64,000 nucleotides of DNA from Brevundimonas sp. SGAir0440 (GCF_005484585.1 NZ_CP039435.1:62001-126000); one strand, 5' to 3'; positions 8,069-17,645 are shown, counted from the first letter of the stretch. A program made the numbers and translations. Notes: generated by a model from the sequence alone, not told the origin.

Positions 8069-9622
8069 TCAAAACTCTTCCCAGTCCGACTGAACGGCAG
8101 CCACAGCCGCCCGTCCGCCGCCGGCCGCCATGCGGGCGCGCGCAGGGGCGGCGTGGGCCCGGGCGAAGCTTTCGACGCGTGCCTTCATCTGCTGGACGGA
8201 GGCCGCGTGAATCGGCGTCGGCGCCGCCGCGACCTGGCTGGTTTCGAAGCGGCCGACCAGCTCGGCCAGTTCGGCGGCCTCGCGGCTCAGGCTCAGGCTG
8301 GCGGCGGTCGACTGCTCGACCATGGCCGCGTTCTGCTGGGTGACCTGATCCATCTGGTTCACGGCGGTGTTGACCTCGGCCAGACCCACCGCCTGTTCCT
8401 GGGTCGAGGCGCGGATTTCACTCATCAGGGTCGTGATCTCTTCGATCCGGCCGGCGATGCCGGTCAGGGCCTCGCCCGACTGACGCACCAGAACCACTCC
8501 GTCCCTGACCTGGGCGGAACTGGCCGAGATCAGCGTCTTGATCTCCTTGGCTGATTCCGCCGACCGCTGGGCCAGGGCGCGCACTTCGGAGGCGACGACG
8601 GCGAAGCCGCGACCGGCCTCGCCCGCACGGGCGGCCTCGACGCCGGCGTTCAACGCCAGGAGATTGGTCTGGAAGGCGATCTCGTCGATCACGCCGATGA
8701 TCTGGCTGATCTCGTTGGAGGACCGTTCGATCTCGCCCATGGCCGCAACGGCCTTCTGGACGACCACGCCGCCGGTCTCGGCCTGGGTCCGGCCTTGGGT
8801 CACGACAGTGTCGGCGGCCTGGGCGTTTTCGGCCGTCTTGCGCACGGTGGCGGTGATCTGGTCCAGCGCGGCGGCCGTCTCTTCCAGACTGGCGGCCTGT
8901 TGTTCGGTGCGGCGCGACAGATCCTCGGCGGCGCTGCCGATCTCGTGTGCGCCCGACTGCATCGATCCGGCGTTGACGCCGATCACGCCGACGGCCTCGT
9001 CCAGCGCCGCCATGGCCTGGTTGAAGTTGCCGCGCAGCACGGCGTATTCGCCGGGGAAGTCGTCCTGGATGCGATAGGACAGGTCGCCGGCCGCCATGGC
9101 CGACAGGCCCTTGGCCGTGCCTTCGACGACGGCGGCCTGGACCTGGGCGGCCTGACGATCGGCCTCGGCGCGGCGCTCACGCTCTTCTTCGACGGCGGTG
9201 ACGTCCGTGGCGAACTTGACCACCTTGTAGGGGCGGCCGTCGCTGTCCAGAATTGGATTGTAGCTGGCCTCGATCACCACCCGCTGGCCGCTCTTGCCGT
9301 AGCGCACGAACTTGTTCGCCACGAACTCACCGGCATTCAGCTTTCGCCACAACTCGGCATAGGCCGGCGTCTGCGCCTCGGCCGGATCGACGAAGATCTT
9401 GTGGTGACGTCCGACGATTTCGGACATTTCGTATCCCACCACTGACAGGAAGTTCTGATTGGCCTCCAGAATGACGCCATCCAGATCGAACTGGATGACT
9501 GCTTGAGAGCGACTGACGGCAGCCATCATGTTGCGCAGCTCGTTGAGCGTCTTGTCATCTCTGGTTTTGGCGAAGAGGCGCAATGCAAAAATCTTTCGTG
9601 CTGAGATGAACGTTAATGCCAC
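8069..9622 (-). CDS. Soluble PAS-domain methyl-accepting chemotaxis protein
   Basis: A 517-residue chemoreceptor with no transmembrane segment. A PAS domain (about residues 35-145; [17 protein letters not shown] and [11 protein letters not shown]) leads into a linker and the coiled-coil signalling domain, whose hairpin tip [21 protein letters not shown] contacts CheA/CheW. The last residues, DWEEF, match the xWxxF tether for CheR/CheB that is used for adaptation. It is therefore likely a cytoplasmic receptor sensing redox state or a small ligand. The start appears to be a GTG at 9622; a later Met near residue 32 is an alternative. No other che genes lie nearby. Confidence 0.9.
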   Translation of the reverse strand: MALTFISARKIFALRLFAKTRDDKTLNELRNMMAAVSRSQAVIQFDLDGVILEANQNFLSVVGYEMSEIVGRHHKIFVDPAEAQTPAYAELWRKLNAGEFVANKFVRYGKSGQRVVIEASYNPILDSDGRPYKVVKFATDVTAVEEERERRAEADRQAAQVQAAVVEGTAKGLSAMAAGDLSYRIQDDFPGEYAVLRGNFNQAMAALDEAVGVIGVNAGSMQSGAHEIGSAAEDLSRRTEQQAASLEETAAALDQITATVRKTAENAQAADTVVTQGRTQAETGGVVVQKAVAAMGEIERSSNEISQIIGVIDEIAFQTNLLALNAGVEAARAGEAGRGFAVVASEVRALAQRSAESAKEIKTLISASSAQVRDGVVLVRQSGEALTGIAGRIEEITTLMSEIRASTQEQAVGLAEVNTAVNQMDQVTQQNAAMVEQSTAASLSLSREAAELAELVGRFETSQVAAAPTPIHAASVQQMKARVESFARAHAAPARARMAAGGGRAAVAAVQSDWEEF

Positions 9623-9742
9623 ATCAACACTTTAAATCAGGTGTCAGCATGGTTAGCGCGCTAAAGGCTCAACCTGGGGGAGAATATTCCTCTGCGGTCT
9701 AGCTTTATCCGCCTTAAATCCGCTACGCCGCCCGCTGGTTCC

Positions 9743-10243
9743 ATGAGGTCATATTTGTCGCAACGCCCCCATCTGCTGTCGTCAGATCAGCGCAGCGCCC
9801 TTCAGCTCGACGTCGCCATGACGCTGATGGTGACAGCCAAGCGGTGGAGGTTACGTGTCGCCGATCTGTTCCGAGAGTCCGGACACACGGGCGCGCCGAC
9901 CGTGGTGCTTTATTTCCTGGCGGACGAGCCCAAGGGCCTGACGCTTTCCGAGTTGGCGAACAGGATGGAGCTGTCCGGCGCGTCGCTGACCCGTCTGGTG
10001 CAAAGACTCGAGAAGGACGGCATGGTCAGCCGGCGTCGGATGATTGGAGACGGCCGATCATGGCTGATCCAGATGGAGCCGGCCGGGCGCGCCGAAATCG
10101 AGGCGTTCGAGATCCATGCCGCGGCCATGCGCAAACGAATGTTTGAAGGCGTTTCGGACGAGGATATGGCTGCCGCACTTCGCGTGCTGAAGGCCTTGGC
10201 CGAGAAGCTGACCCACGGCCCCGACGCCGCTCCGGGGATCTAG
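9743..10243 (+). CDS. MarR-family transcriptional regulator
   Basis: A 166-residue winged-helix regulator. The helix-turn-helix and wing are in GLTLSELANRMELSGASLTRLVQRLEKDG followed by the basic wing MVSRRRMIGDGRS. Flanking helices give the MarR dimer interface. The predicted ligand is unknown. It is convergent with the endonuclease III gene: the two stop codons overlap at 10240-10243. Nothing in this position ties it to a specific target operon, though the next upstream gene is the chemoreceptor on the opposite strand. Confidence 0.87.
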   Translation: MRSYLSQRPHLLSSDQRSALQLDVAMTLMVTAKRWRLRVADLFRESGHTGAPTVVLYFLADEPKGLTLSELANRMELSGASLTRLVQRLEKDGMVSRRRMIGDGRSWLIQMEPAGRAEIEAFEIHAAAMRKRMFEGVSDEDMAAALRVLKALAEKLTHGPDAAPGI

Positions 10244-10986
10244 CCCGCCGCCTCGCCCAGCGCCATCAGGCCTGCCCGCGACGGGCACAGGTCGGCGATG
10301 ATGCAGGACAGGCATTTGGGTTTGCGCGCCGTGCAGGTGTAGCGGCCGTGCAGGATCAGCCAGTGGTGCGCCTTGGGCAGCCAGTCCTCCGGCACGACCT
10401 TGAACAGCTGGGCCTCGACCTTGTCCGGCGTTCCGGCATTGGCCAGCGCCAGCCGGTGCGAGACGCGAAAGACGTGGGTGTCCACGGCGATGGCCGCCTC
10501 GAACCCCAGTTCGTTCAATACCACCGAGGCCGTCTTTCGACCCACGCCGGGCAGGGCCTGAAGATCGGCGCGGTTCAGCGGGACCTCGCCGCCGTGCTGC
10601 TCCAGCACGATCCGGCTGAGCGCGATTACGTTCCTTGCCTTGCCGCGATAAAGGCCGATGGAAGCGATGTAGGGGATCAGCCCCTCCTCGCCCAGGGCCA
10701 GCATCTTCTCCGGCGTGTCCGCGACCTTGAACAGCCGCTCGGTCGCCTTGTTGACCGACACGTCCGTCGCCTGTGCCGACAGGGCGACGGCGACGACCAG
10801 GGTGAAGGGATCGGAGAAATCCAGCTCGGTCTTGGGTTCCGGCATGACGCCGGACAGGCGCTCGAAGATCGCCTCGACGCGGTCTTCGTCGGGCGGCCAG
10901 CGCAGCACGGGGATGGCCGCCCCGGTCATCACAGCCGGGCGTTTGGCAGGCTTGGCGGCGGGCTTTCTGGCCTTGGCGGGCTTCAT
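10240..10986 (-). CDS. nth: Endonuclease III
   Basis: DNA glycosylase/AP lyase of base excision repair that removes oxidised pyrimidines. The helix-hairpin-helix is LPGVGRKTASVVL with the catalytic Lys, followed by the catalytic Asp in AVDTHVFRVSHRL. The C-terminal [4Fe-4S] loop has the expected Cys spacing (C-x6-C-x2-C-x5-C) in CTARKPKCLSCIIADLC. At 248 residues it is slightly long owing to a Lys/Ala-rich N-terminus. Its ATG overlaps the stop of the upstream amine oxidase gene by 4 nt (ATGA), so the two are translationally coupled. Confidence 0.95.
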   Translation of the reverse strand: MKPAKARKPAAKPAKRPAVMTGAAIPVLRWPPDEDRVEAIFERLSGVMPEPKTELDFSDPFTLVVAVALSAQATDVSVNKATERLFKVADTPEKMLALGEEGLIPYIASIGLYRGKARNVIALSRIVLEQHGGEVPLNRADLQALPGVGRKTASVVLNELGFEAAIAVDTHVFRVSHRLALANAGTPDKVEAQLFKVVPEDWLPKAHHWLILHGRYTCTARKPKCLSCIIADLCPSRAGLMALGEAAG

Positions 10987-12314
10987 GCCTCGCTGTCGTC
11001 CCCAGGGCGACGCGGGTCAAGACCCAGGCCCTTAAGCGCTTGGGCGGTCAGGGCGGCGTCGGCGGCGCGCTCACCCTCCATCCAGGCGCCGTGGGCCGTG
11101 CCGTAATAGACCGGCGCCGTCGCCTCGCCGGCCAGGAAGATGCGGTTCTCGACCGACGTGCGCAGCTTGGCCCGGTCCGCCGCATGGCCCGGCAGGGCGT
11201 GGGAATAGGCGCCGCGCGACCAGGGATCGACGCCCCAGCCGCTGACCGCAACCGCCTCCAGCCGGCGGCGCATGTCCGACCCCAGGGCCGCGACCAGTTC
11301 GGACACGGCGAAGTCGAACAGGGCGGCCGGCCCCTGCGCTTCCAGCCCCCAGGCGAGGTCGGCGCCGAAATAGGCCTCGATCATCGGCCGCCCGAACGGC
11401 CGCAGGTGATAGCCGCCGGTCTCGGCCGTATCGGTGCGGGTCCACAACTGGGTGTCGGGCTGGAAATCGCCGGCGCCGCGCACGGTCATATGCACCTTGG
11501 ACGCCAGGCCCAGCGGCACGCCCGCCGTCGCCTCGAGCAGGGCCGGAACCGGCGGATCGATGCGGATCGCCTCGCCGGCGATCAGGCTGTTGGGGACCGT
11601 CAGGATGACGATCCGCGCCGTCAGTTCACCGCGATTGGTCTCCAGCCGCAGCACCGGTCCGGAACGGTCGATGCGCCTGACGGCGCAGTCCGTGACCGTG
11701 ATGGACGAAACGGCCTGCCCCAGCCGGGCGATCAGGCGGCCATAGCCTTCGCGCACCCGCCAGTTCACGCCGGTGTCGCCATAGGCGTCGTAATCCAGGC
11801 TGGACACCTCGGCGAACCGCGCGCCGTTCAGGGCGCCCGAGATGGCGTCCATGTGAGGGTTCCAGGGACAGTTGAGATCGAAGAAGTCCGACGCCGGGCG
11901 ATCCTCACCCGCCCCCGCGCGGACGAGCGCCGCCGCCTCGCTCACCCGCTGGTCGAAGGCGGCGAAGTCCTCGCCGAACGCGGCCTGATCCGCGCGGGTC
12001 ATCTCGTGATCGAAGGCCTGAGTGCGCCACGGCGGCGGCGTCTGGTCCAGCGTCAGCCCCTCGGCCTCGACCCGTCCGGCCAGCACATTGTCGTCTGCCG
12101 AATGCAGCCAGCCGCAGCCCATGTCCAAGCCTTCGCCCTCGGCCCGAACCGTCCAGGCGCGCCCGCCGATCCGGTCGCGGGCCTCCAGCACCAGAACCGA
12201 CAGGCCGGGCCGCATCAGACGACGCGCGGCGGCGATGCCGGCGGCGCCGGCGCCGATCACCACGACATCGACCTGAGACGGCAGCGGCGGGGAGGCGGAG
12301 ATGCGGGCGGTCAT
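10983..12314 (-). CDS. FAD-dependent flavin monoamine oxidase-family protein
   Basis: A 443-residue amine oxidase. The N-terminal dinucleotide-binding motif VVVIGAGAAGIAAARRL is followed by LEARDRIGGRAWT, and the C-terminal FAD contact is in IFLAGEATAPVYYGTAHGA, all typical of the monoamine/polyamine oxidase family. Substrate could be a polyamine, aromatic amine or amino acid; the window also encodes polyamine synthesis enzymes, but this is only circumstantial. It is the upstream gene of a coupled pair with nth. Confidence 0.85.
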   Translation of the reverse strand: MTARISASPPLPSQVDVVVIGAGAAGIAAARRLMRPGLSVLVLEARDRIGGRAWTVRAEGEGLDMGCGWLHSADDNVLAGRVEAEGLTLDQTPPPWRTQAFDHEMTRADQAAFGEDFAAFDQRVSEAAALVRAGAGEDRPASDFFDLNCPWNPHMDAISGALNGARFAEVSSLDYDAYGDTGVNWRVREGYGRLIARLGQAVSSITVTDCAVRRIDRSGPVLRLETNRGELTARIVILTVPNSLIAGEAIRIDPPVPALLEATAGVPLGLASKVHMTVRGAGDFQPDTQLWTRTDTAETGGYHLRPFGRPMIEAYFGADLAWGLEAQGPAALFDFAVSELVAALGSDMRRRLEAVAVSGWGVDPWSRGAYSHALPGHAADRAKLRTSVENRIFLAGEATAPVYYGTAHGAWMEGERAADAALTAQALKGLGLDPRRPGDDSEA

Positions 12315-12436
12315 GGCGTCAGGACATACACGAAAACCGGTCGTGATCGGCGCCGTCCCGATCGCCTATTGATTTTTGGACGGCGCGGTCCATTTTAGCG
12401 CCGCTTCAAAACGCCGCACCTCCCCCCGGATTCTTC

Positions 12437-13522
12437 ATGTCGCCTGAATTCAAGAAACGCCTGCCGCTGTTTGCGGCCGCCCTCGTCGGCCTGGCCCTGA
12501 TCGTGGGCGGCATCGTCTGGTGGGTGAACGGCCAGCGTTGGGAAAGCACCGACAACGCCTTCGTCCAGGCCGACACCACCCTCGTCAGCCCGCAACTGTC
12601 CGGCCGAGTCACCGAGGTCTTGGTGGGTGACAACCAGCGGGTCGCGGCAGGTCAGATCCTGGTCAAGCTGGACGATTCCGACCAGAAGGCCCAACTGGCG
12701 CAGGCCGAGGCCAATCTGGCCGCCGCGATCGCCGCCGTCGGCCATGTCGACGCCCAAGCCGAGCAGGAACAGGCCACCATCGCCGCCCGCGCCGCCTCGG
12801 TCGCCCAGGCCAACGCCCAGGCCGGCCTGGCCCGCGCCGAGGTCGATCGTTACGGCAAGCTGGCCGAACAGGGTTGGGTCTCGCAACAACGCATCCAGAC
12901 CGAGCGCGCCTCGGCCGCCACCGCCGCCGCCAGCGTGCAGCAGGCCCAGGCCGCCCTTGTCGCCGAGCAACGCACGGCCGGCGTGCTGGGCTCGACCCGT
13001 CAGCAGAGCGTCGCCGCCGTCGAACAGGCCCGCGCCGTGGTCGAACAGGCTCGCATCGCGCTGGAGCGCACCGTCATCCGCGCCCCGGTCGCCGGCGTCG
13101 TCGGCGCCCGCAGCGTGCGGCCCGGCCAGTATGTCAACGCCGGCACGCAACTGCTGTCGGTCGTGCCCCTGACCAACACCTACATCGTCGCCAACTTCAA
13201 GGAGACGCAGCTGGACAAGGTGCGCCTGGGCCAGACCGTCGAGATTTCCGCCGACGCCTTCCCCGGCCGCAAGATCGAGGGCCGCGTGGACAGCTTCGCC
13301 CCCGCCACCGGGTCCGAGTTCGCCCTGATCCCGGTTGAGAACGCCACGGGCAACTTCACCAAAATCACCCAGCGCGTGCCCGTCCGCATCGTCGTCAGCG
13401 GCGCAGACCGCAGCCTGGCCCTGCGTCCCGGCCTGTCGGTGGACGTCAAGATCGACCTGAAGAGCCAAGGCGGCCAGAGCTTCGCCGAAGCCGCCACAAC
13501 GACCGGAGCCGCAGGCCAGTGA
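12437..13522 (+). CDS. HlyD-family periplasmic adaptor of EmrAB-type efflux pump
   Basis: A 361-residue membrane fusion protein: one N-terminal membrane segment (about residues 10-30), a biotinyl-lipoyl half-motif, a long Ala/Gln-rich coiled-coil hairpin (about 95-205) and a beta-barrel region with APVAGVVGARSVRPGQYV. It bridges the inner-membrane MFS pump to an outer-membrane channel. Its stop overlaps the GTG of the pump gene by 4 nt. No outer-membrane TolC-type gene is present in the window. Confidence 0.92.
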   Translation: MSPEFKKRLPLFAAALVGLALIVGGIVWWVNGQRWESTDNAFVQADTTLVSPQLSGRVTEVLVGDNQRVAAGQILVKLDDSDQKAQLAQAEANLAAAIAAVGHVDAQAEQEQATIAARAASVAQANAQAGLARAEVDRYGKLAEQGWVSQQRIQTERASAATAAASVQQAQAALVAEQRTAGVLGSTRQQSVAAVEQARAVVEQARIALERTVIRAPVAGVVGARSVRPGQYVNAGTQLLSVVPLTNTYIVANFKETQLDKVRLGQTVEISADAFPGRKIEGRVDSFAPATGSEFALIPVENATGNFTKITQRVPVRIVVSGADRSLALRPGLSVDVKIDLKSQGGQSFAEAATTTGAAGQ

Positions 13523-15129
13523 CCGCCGCCAACCCCGCCGCGAATGGCGGGGCCCCTGTCGCGCAAAAGGGTCCCGTCGCCGGCCATCCCGAAATCAACT
13601 GGACCATGCTGCTGCTGGGCTTCGCCGGCATGGTGGTGGGCCAGTTCATGGCTATTCTGGACATCCAGATTGTCGCCGCCTCCCTGCCCCAGATCCAGGC
13701 CGGCGTCGGGGCCTCGGCCGACGAGATCAGCTGGATCCAGACCGCCTATCTGATCCCCGAGGTGGTGATGATCCCCCTGTCGGGCTTCCTGTCGCGGCTG
13801 TGGGGGACGCAGCGGCTGTTTCTGGTCTCGTGCGCCGGCTTCGTGCTGATGAGCGTCGCCACGGGCCTGTCGTCGTCGATCGACATGATGATCCTGTTCC
13901 GGGCCATCCAAGGTTTCGTGGGCGGGGCCATGATCCCGACCGTCTTCGCTGTCGCCTTCACCGCCTTTCCGCCCGCCAAGCGCGTCACCGCCAGCGTGGT
14001 CATGGGCCTGATCGTCACCCTGGCGCCGACCGTCGGGCCGACGCTGGGCGGGCACCTGACGGAGTGGCTGAGCTGGCGCTGGCTGTTCTTCATCAACGTC
14101 GGGCCGGGCCTGCTGGTGCTGTTTCTGGTCGGTCGCTACGGCAACTTCGACAAGGGCGACCCGTCGCTGGCCAAGGGCTTCGACTGGTGGGGCCTGGGCC
14201 TGATGGCCGCTTTTCTGATGTCGATGCAGTTCGTGCTGGAAGAGGGCGCCAAGAACGACTGGTTCGACGACACCCACATCCTGCTTTTGACCGTCGTGGC
14301 GGCGGTCGCCGGACCGATCTTCATCTGGCGGTCCCTGACCTATCGCCAGCCGATCGTGGAGCTGCGCGCCTTTGGCAATCGCAACTTCCTGGTCGGTTTC
14401 ATCATGACCTTCATCGTCGGGTTCGCCCTGTTCGGCGGCACCTTCCTGCTGCCGCTCTTCTTGGGCCGCGTGCTCGGCTATTCGTCGTCAGAGGTCGGCA
14501 CCACCATGGTCGTGTCGGGCCTGGCCATGTTCGCCACCGGCCCCTTCGCCGGACGACTGGTGCGCAAGCTGGATGCGCGGGTGCTGATGTTCGGCGGCTT
14601 CATGCTGTGCGCCTGGGGCATGTGGCAGGCGCGCGTCGTCACCGACGACTGGGGCTTCTGGAACTTCGCCTCGGTCCAGGCCTTCCGCGGCGTCGGCGTG
14701 ATGCTGGCCATGATCGCCTCCCAGCAGGTGACGATGGCGACCCTGCCGCCGCAGATGGTCAAGAACGCCTCTGGGCTGGTGAACCTGTCGCGCAACGTCG
14801 GCGGCGCCTTCGGCCTGGCGATCCTGAACACCAGCCTGACGTCCAACACCGCCCTGCACATGAGCGAACTGACCAGCGCCATCGGTCAGGGCGACCAGGC
14901 GATGCGCAACATGTTGGCCGGCATGGCGCATCGGTTCGCCGGCTCCATCGACCCGGCCGCCTCGGCGATGAAGGCCATCTATGGGATGTTGCAGAAACAG
15001 GCGACGACGATGGCGTTCGGCGACGCCTTCGCCCTGCTGGCCATCCTGTGCGCGGGCGCGGCCTTCGTCACCCTGGCCGCCCAGCCGGTGAAGGCCCAGG
15101 CCGGCGCCCCGCCCTCGGACGCCCACTGA
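13519..15129 (+). CDS. DHA2-family (EmrB-type) 14-TM MFS drug exporter
   Basis: A 536-residue MFS transporter of the DHA2 (EmrB/QacA) family, starting at a GTG that overlaps the adaptor stop. Motifs include LDIQIVAASLPQIQ in the first helix, SWIQTAYLIPEVVMIPLSG and the motif-C-like LAPTVGPTLGG, which marks drug:proton antiporters. About 14 membrane helices can be traced. Together with the HlyD protein it should form a tripartite drug efflux pump. The TetR gene follows with a 1-nt overlap. Confidence 0.93.
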   Translation: MTAANPAANGGAPVAQKGPVAGHPEINWTMLLLGFAGMVVGQFMAILDIQIVAASLPQIQAGVGASADEISWIQTAYLIPEVVMIPLSGFLSRLWGTQRLFLVSCAGFVLMSVATGLSSSIDMMILFRAIQGFVGGAMIPTVFAVAFTAFPPAKRVTASVVMGLIVTLAPTVGPTLGGHLTEWLSWRWLFFINVGPGLLVLFLVGRYGNFDKGDPSLAKGFDWWGLGLMAAFLMSMQFVLEEGAKNDWFDDTHILLLTVVAAVAGPIFIWRSLTYRQPIVELRAFGNRNFLVGFIMTFIVGFALFGGTFLLPLFLGRVLGYSSSEVGTTMVVSGLAMFATGPFAGRLVRKLDARVLMFGGFMLCAWGMWQARVVTDDWGFWNFASVQAFRGVGVMLAMIASQQVTMATLPPQMVKNASGLVNLSRNVGGAFGLAILNTSLTSNTALHMSELTSAIGQGDQAMRNMLAGMAHRFAGSIDPAASAMKAIYGMLQKQATTMAFGDAFALLAILCAGAAFVTLAAQPVKAQAGAPPSDAH

Positions 15130-15746
15130 TGGCGCGCCGTCTCGGGCAGGTCGATGAACGCAAGAGCGAGGCGATCCTGGACGCCGCCGCGACCCTGTTC
15201 GCCGACAAGGGGTTGCAGGCCAAGATGGACGAGATCGCCAAACTGGCCGGCGTCTCCAAACAGACGGTCTACAACCGCTTCGCCTCCAAGCTGGAGATCG
15301 CCCAGGCCCTGGCGTCAAAGCGGGTCGAGGACATCGTCGCCCCCCTGCGCGGCACCGGCGATCCGCAGACGGTGCTGGAGGCCCTGGCCCTGACGCTGCT
15401 GAACCGGGTGTGCAGCGGCGACAAGGTCGGCTCGATGCGCGGGGTCGCGCTGGTCTCGGTCGAGGCGCCTGACATCGCCCACGCCATCTATGAGGCCGGC
15501 CCGCGTCGCAGCCTACGCGAACTGGCCGCCTGGCTGGCGGAACAGACGCGGCTGGGCCGAATGAGCGTCGCCGACCCGGAAGAGGCGGCCGAGATGTTCG
15601 CCGGCCTTGTGCTGGGCCACGGCCATCTGCGCGCCATGCTGGACGTGCCGCAGCTGGAGGCCGACAAACGCGCTGGTCGCGCCAGAGAGGCCGCGCGCAT
15701 CTTCATGGCCGCTCATCCGCCCGCCACCGCCGCCAAGACTTCCTGA
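15129..15746 (+). CDS. TetR/AcrR-family regulator of the adjacent efflux operon
   Basis: The start is the ATG at 15129, which shares one base with the pump stop codon (TGATG); the frame is open far upstream but that part is only a shadow of the pump gene. The 205-residue product has the N-terminal TetR helix-turn-helix (MDEIAKLAGVSKQTVYNRFASK, with residues LAGVSKQTVYNRF as recognition region) and an AefR-like C-terminal ligand domain. Being the third gene of the operon suggests it autoregulates the pump; the operator before 12437 is not obvious. Confidence 0.9.
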   Translation: MARRLGQVDERKSEAILDAAATLFADKGLQAKMDEIAKLAGVSKQTVYNRFASKLEIAQALASKRVEDIVAPLRGTGDPQTVLEALALTLLNRVCSGDKVGSMRGVALVSVEAPDIAHAIYEAGPRRSLRELAAWLAEQTRLGRMSVADPEEAAEMFAGLVLGHGHLRAMLDVPQLEADKRAGRAREAARIFMAAHPPATAAKTS

Positions 15747-15793
15747 GCCCGGCGCGCTACAGTCGCCCCACCCTGTCGCTTGAGACCGCCTTC

Positions 15794-16567
15794 ATGCTGA
15801 TCCACCTGTCCTCCTGGCCCGAAATCGATGCGCGACTGAACGACGGCGGCCCGCTGTCCAGAACGGTGGTCGTGCCCATCGGCTCGAACGAGCAGCACGG
15901 GCCGACGGGGCTTCTGGGCACCGACTGGCTGTGCCCCGAGATCATCGCCCATGCGGCCGAAAAGACCGAGGCCAACCTGATCGTGGCCCCGACCTTCAAC
16001 ATCGGCATGGCCCAGCATCACCTGGCCTTCGCCGGCACCATCAGCCTGCGCCCCTCGACCTTCATGGCCGCGATTACGGACTGGGTGTCGTCCCTGAGCC
16101 GTCACGGGTTTGAGCGGATCTACTTCCTGAACGGGCACGGCGGGAACGTCGCGACCATCGAGGCGACGATCTCGGAAATCTACGCCGAGTGGAGCTTCGT
16201 CGAGGACAGCCCGCCCTTCATCCTGAAGCTGAAGAACTGGTGGGACCTGCCCGGCGTCAATGGCCTGTGCAACCGCCTGTTCCCGACCGGCCATGGCATG
16301 CATGCCACACCGTCCGAGATCGCGGTGACGCAGGCCGCCTATCCCGAGCGGATCAAGACCGCCGACTACAGCCCGCAGATCGCGCCGAACGGGCCGATCC
16401 GCGACGCCCTGGACTATCGCGCCCGCTTCCCCGACGGCCGGATCGGCTCGGACCCGGCCCAGGCCAGCCCCGAGAAGGGCCAGCAGATCATCGACGCGGC
16501 GGTCCCCGCCCTGCTCGCCGACATCACAGCCTTCGCCGCAGAAACCCAGCCGGGAGCGTCGCTCTGA
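15794..16567 (+). CDS. Creatininase-family amidohydrolase
   Basis: A 257-residue protein of the creatininase/MftE/FAPy-deformylase family. Metal-binding signatures are visible: GSNEQHGPTGLLGTDW (Glu and His ligands), NGHGGN and a late GHGMHATPSEIAV stretch with His and Glu. Members hydrolyse small cyclic amides or formamides with two metal ions. The exact substrate cannot be told. The downstream phasin-like gene overlaps its stop, so the two form an operon. Confidence 0.88.
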   Translation: MLIHLSSWPEIDARLNDGGPLSRTVVVPIGSNEQHGPTGLLGTDWLCPEIIAHAAEKTEANLIVAPTFNIGMAQHHLAFAGTISLRPSTFMAAITDWVSSLSRHGFERIYFLNGHGGNVATIEATISEIYAEWSFVEDSPPFILKLKNWWDLPGVNGLCNRLFPTGHGMHATPSEIAVTQAAYPERIKTADYSPQIAPNGPIRDALDYRARFPDGRIGSDPAQASPEKGQQIIDAAVPALLADITAFAAETQPGASL

Positions 16568-17034
16568 CCCGCAGGACGCCCACAGCCGCCAGCGCCGCCG
16601 TCGTCGGCGCCGAGATCCTGGCCGCCTCGGCCGAGGTGATCGCGGCCCGCACCGGCCTGATGGCGCAGGGCCTGACCAGCGCCAAGGGTCAGGACTTCAC
16701 GGAACTGTCGCTGATGAGTTCCGAGAAGACCAAGGCGCTGTCCGCCTCCGCCGACGCCATGGCCGCCAGCGCCGGGGCCATCGGTCAGCGGCTGGGGCGC
16801 GTGGCGATGGACGAGGGCGCCCATGCCCTACGCGCGGCGGCGGCTGTGACCCAGGCCCGCACCCCGGCCCAGGCGGCCGAGGCCCAGTTCAGCTACGCGA
16901 TGGGCTGGTGGAGCCGGGCGGCGGCCCAGGCCATGACCCTGAACGGCGAACTGCTGAAGGCCCAGGCCGAGGCGCTGGCCCCGATCCACAAGACGGCGAC
17001 CGCCAACGCGAAGCGGTTGCGCAAGACGCGCTAG
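16564..17034 (+). CDS. Phasin-like protein, probable CTG start
   Basis: An Ala-rich, helical protein of about 156 residues with the phasin look: FTELSLMSSEKTKALSAS, then an amphipathic region AEAQFSYAMGWWSRAAAQAM and a basic C-terminus. Phasins coat polyhydroxyalkanoate granules or act as helical scaffold proteins. The first ATG in frame (16660) would remove conserved-looking sequence, whereas a CTG at 16564 has GGGAG 7 nt upstream and overlaps the creatininase stop in a CTGA arrangement; I prefer it, with GTG 16636 as another choice. Its stop overlaps the convergent MarR gene. Confidence 0.7.
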   Translation: MTRRTPTAASAAVVGAEILAASAEVIAARTGLMAQGLTSAKGQDFTELSLMSSEKTKALSASADAMAASAGAIGQRLGRVAMDEGAHALRAAAAVTQARTPAQAAEAQFSYAMGWWSRAAAQAMTLNGELLKAQAEALAPIHKTATANAKRLRKTR

Positions 17035-17645
17035 GCCGGCTGCACCAGCTTGAGCTTGGGCTTCTTGATCTTGGGCGCTTTGGCCGGACGCTCGGCCTTC
17101 TTGGCGGCCTTCTCGGCCTTCCTGACTTCTTTCTCGACCGCCTTCAGCGCCTTCTTGGCCGCCTTGGCCTCGGCCTTGGCGGCGTCAGGGGCGTCGTCGG
17201 CGGCGGCGGCCAGATCGGCCAGCTGATTGAGGAAGGTCTCGCGCTGGCCCTTGGGCAGCAGGGCCATGATCCGCTTGTCGGCGGCCTCGACCAGCGGCCG
17301 CGCGGTCTCCAACCGGGCCGCGCCTTCAGCCGACAAACGCACGGCCTTGGCCCGCGCATCCAGGGTCGAGCGTTCCCGCTCCAGCAGGCCCTTGGTCGTC
17401 ATGCGCGCGACCAGATCGGCCAGGGTCGAGCGGTCGATGCCGGTCATCCGCACCAGTTCGGTCTGGGTCAGGCCGGCCTTGATCGAGACCGCCTCCAGCA
17501 CTGCGAACTGGCGCTGGGTCAGGCCGTCGGCGCCGGTCTCCTCGGCATAGATGTCGAGCGCCAGTTGAAGGGCGCGGTGCATCAGGTGGCTGGGCGAGGT
17601 GGCCAGGGGGCCGACCTTCCTTGCCGCTTTTCCCGCCTTCACCAT
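17031..17645 (-). CDS. MarR-family regulator with Lys/Ala-rich C-terminal tail
   Basis: The start is the ATG at 17645, preceded by AGGGGAG. The N-terminal about 150 residues are a MarR domain: LTQRQFAVLEAVSIKAGLTQTELV, a recognition region around TGIDRSTLADLVARM and the wing RERSTLDARAK. The last about 50 residues alternate Lys, Ala and Glu (AEAKAAKKALKAVEKEVRK and on), resembling histone-H1-like tails, and may bind nucleic acid non-specifically. It ends on top of the phasin-like gene stop, so the pair is convergent with no room for a terminator. Ligand and targets are unknown. Confidence 0.85.
   Translation of the reverse strand: MVKAGKAARKVGPLATSPSHLMHRALQLALDIYAEETGADGLTQRQFAVLEAVSIKAGLTQTELVRMTGIDRSTLADLVARMTTKGLLERERSTLDARAKAVRLSAEGAARLETARPLVEAADKRIMALLPKGQRETFLNQLADLAAAADDAPDAAKAEAKAAKKALKAVEKEVRKAEKAAKKAERPAKAPKIKKPKLKLVQPA

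Noticed and set aside
9611-9635. TTAA pairs before the chemoreceptor gene as a CtrA box
   Set aside because: Spacing between TTAA motifs is 15 nt, not the 7 nt needed for CtrA binding.
13800-15128. Upstream in-frame extension of the TetR gene
   Set aside because: It is the alternate frame of the MFS pump gene; the TetR domain begins at the ATG at 15129, which overlaps the pump stop.
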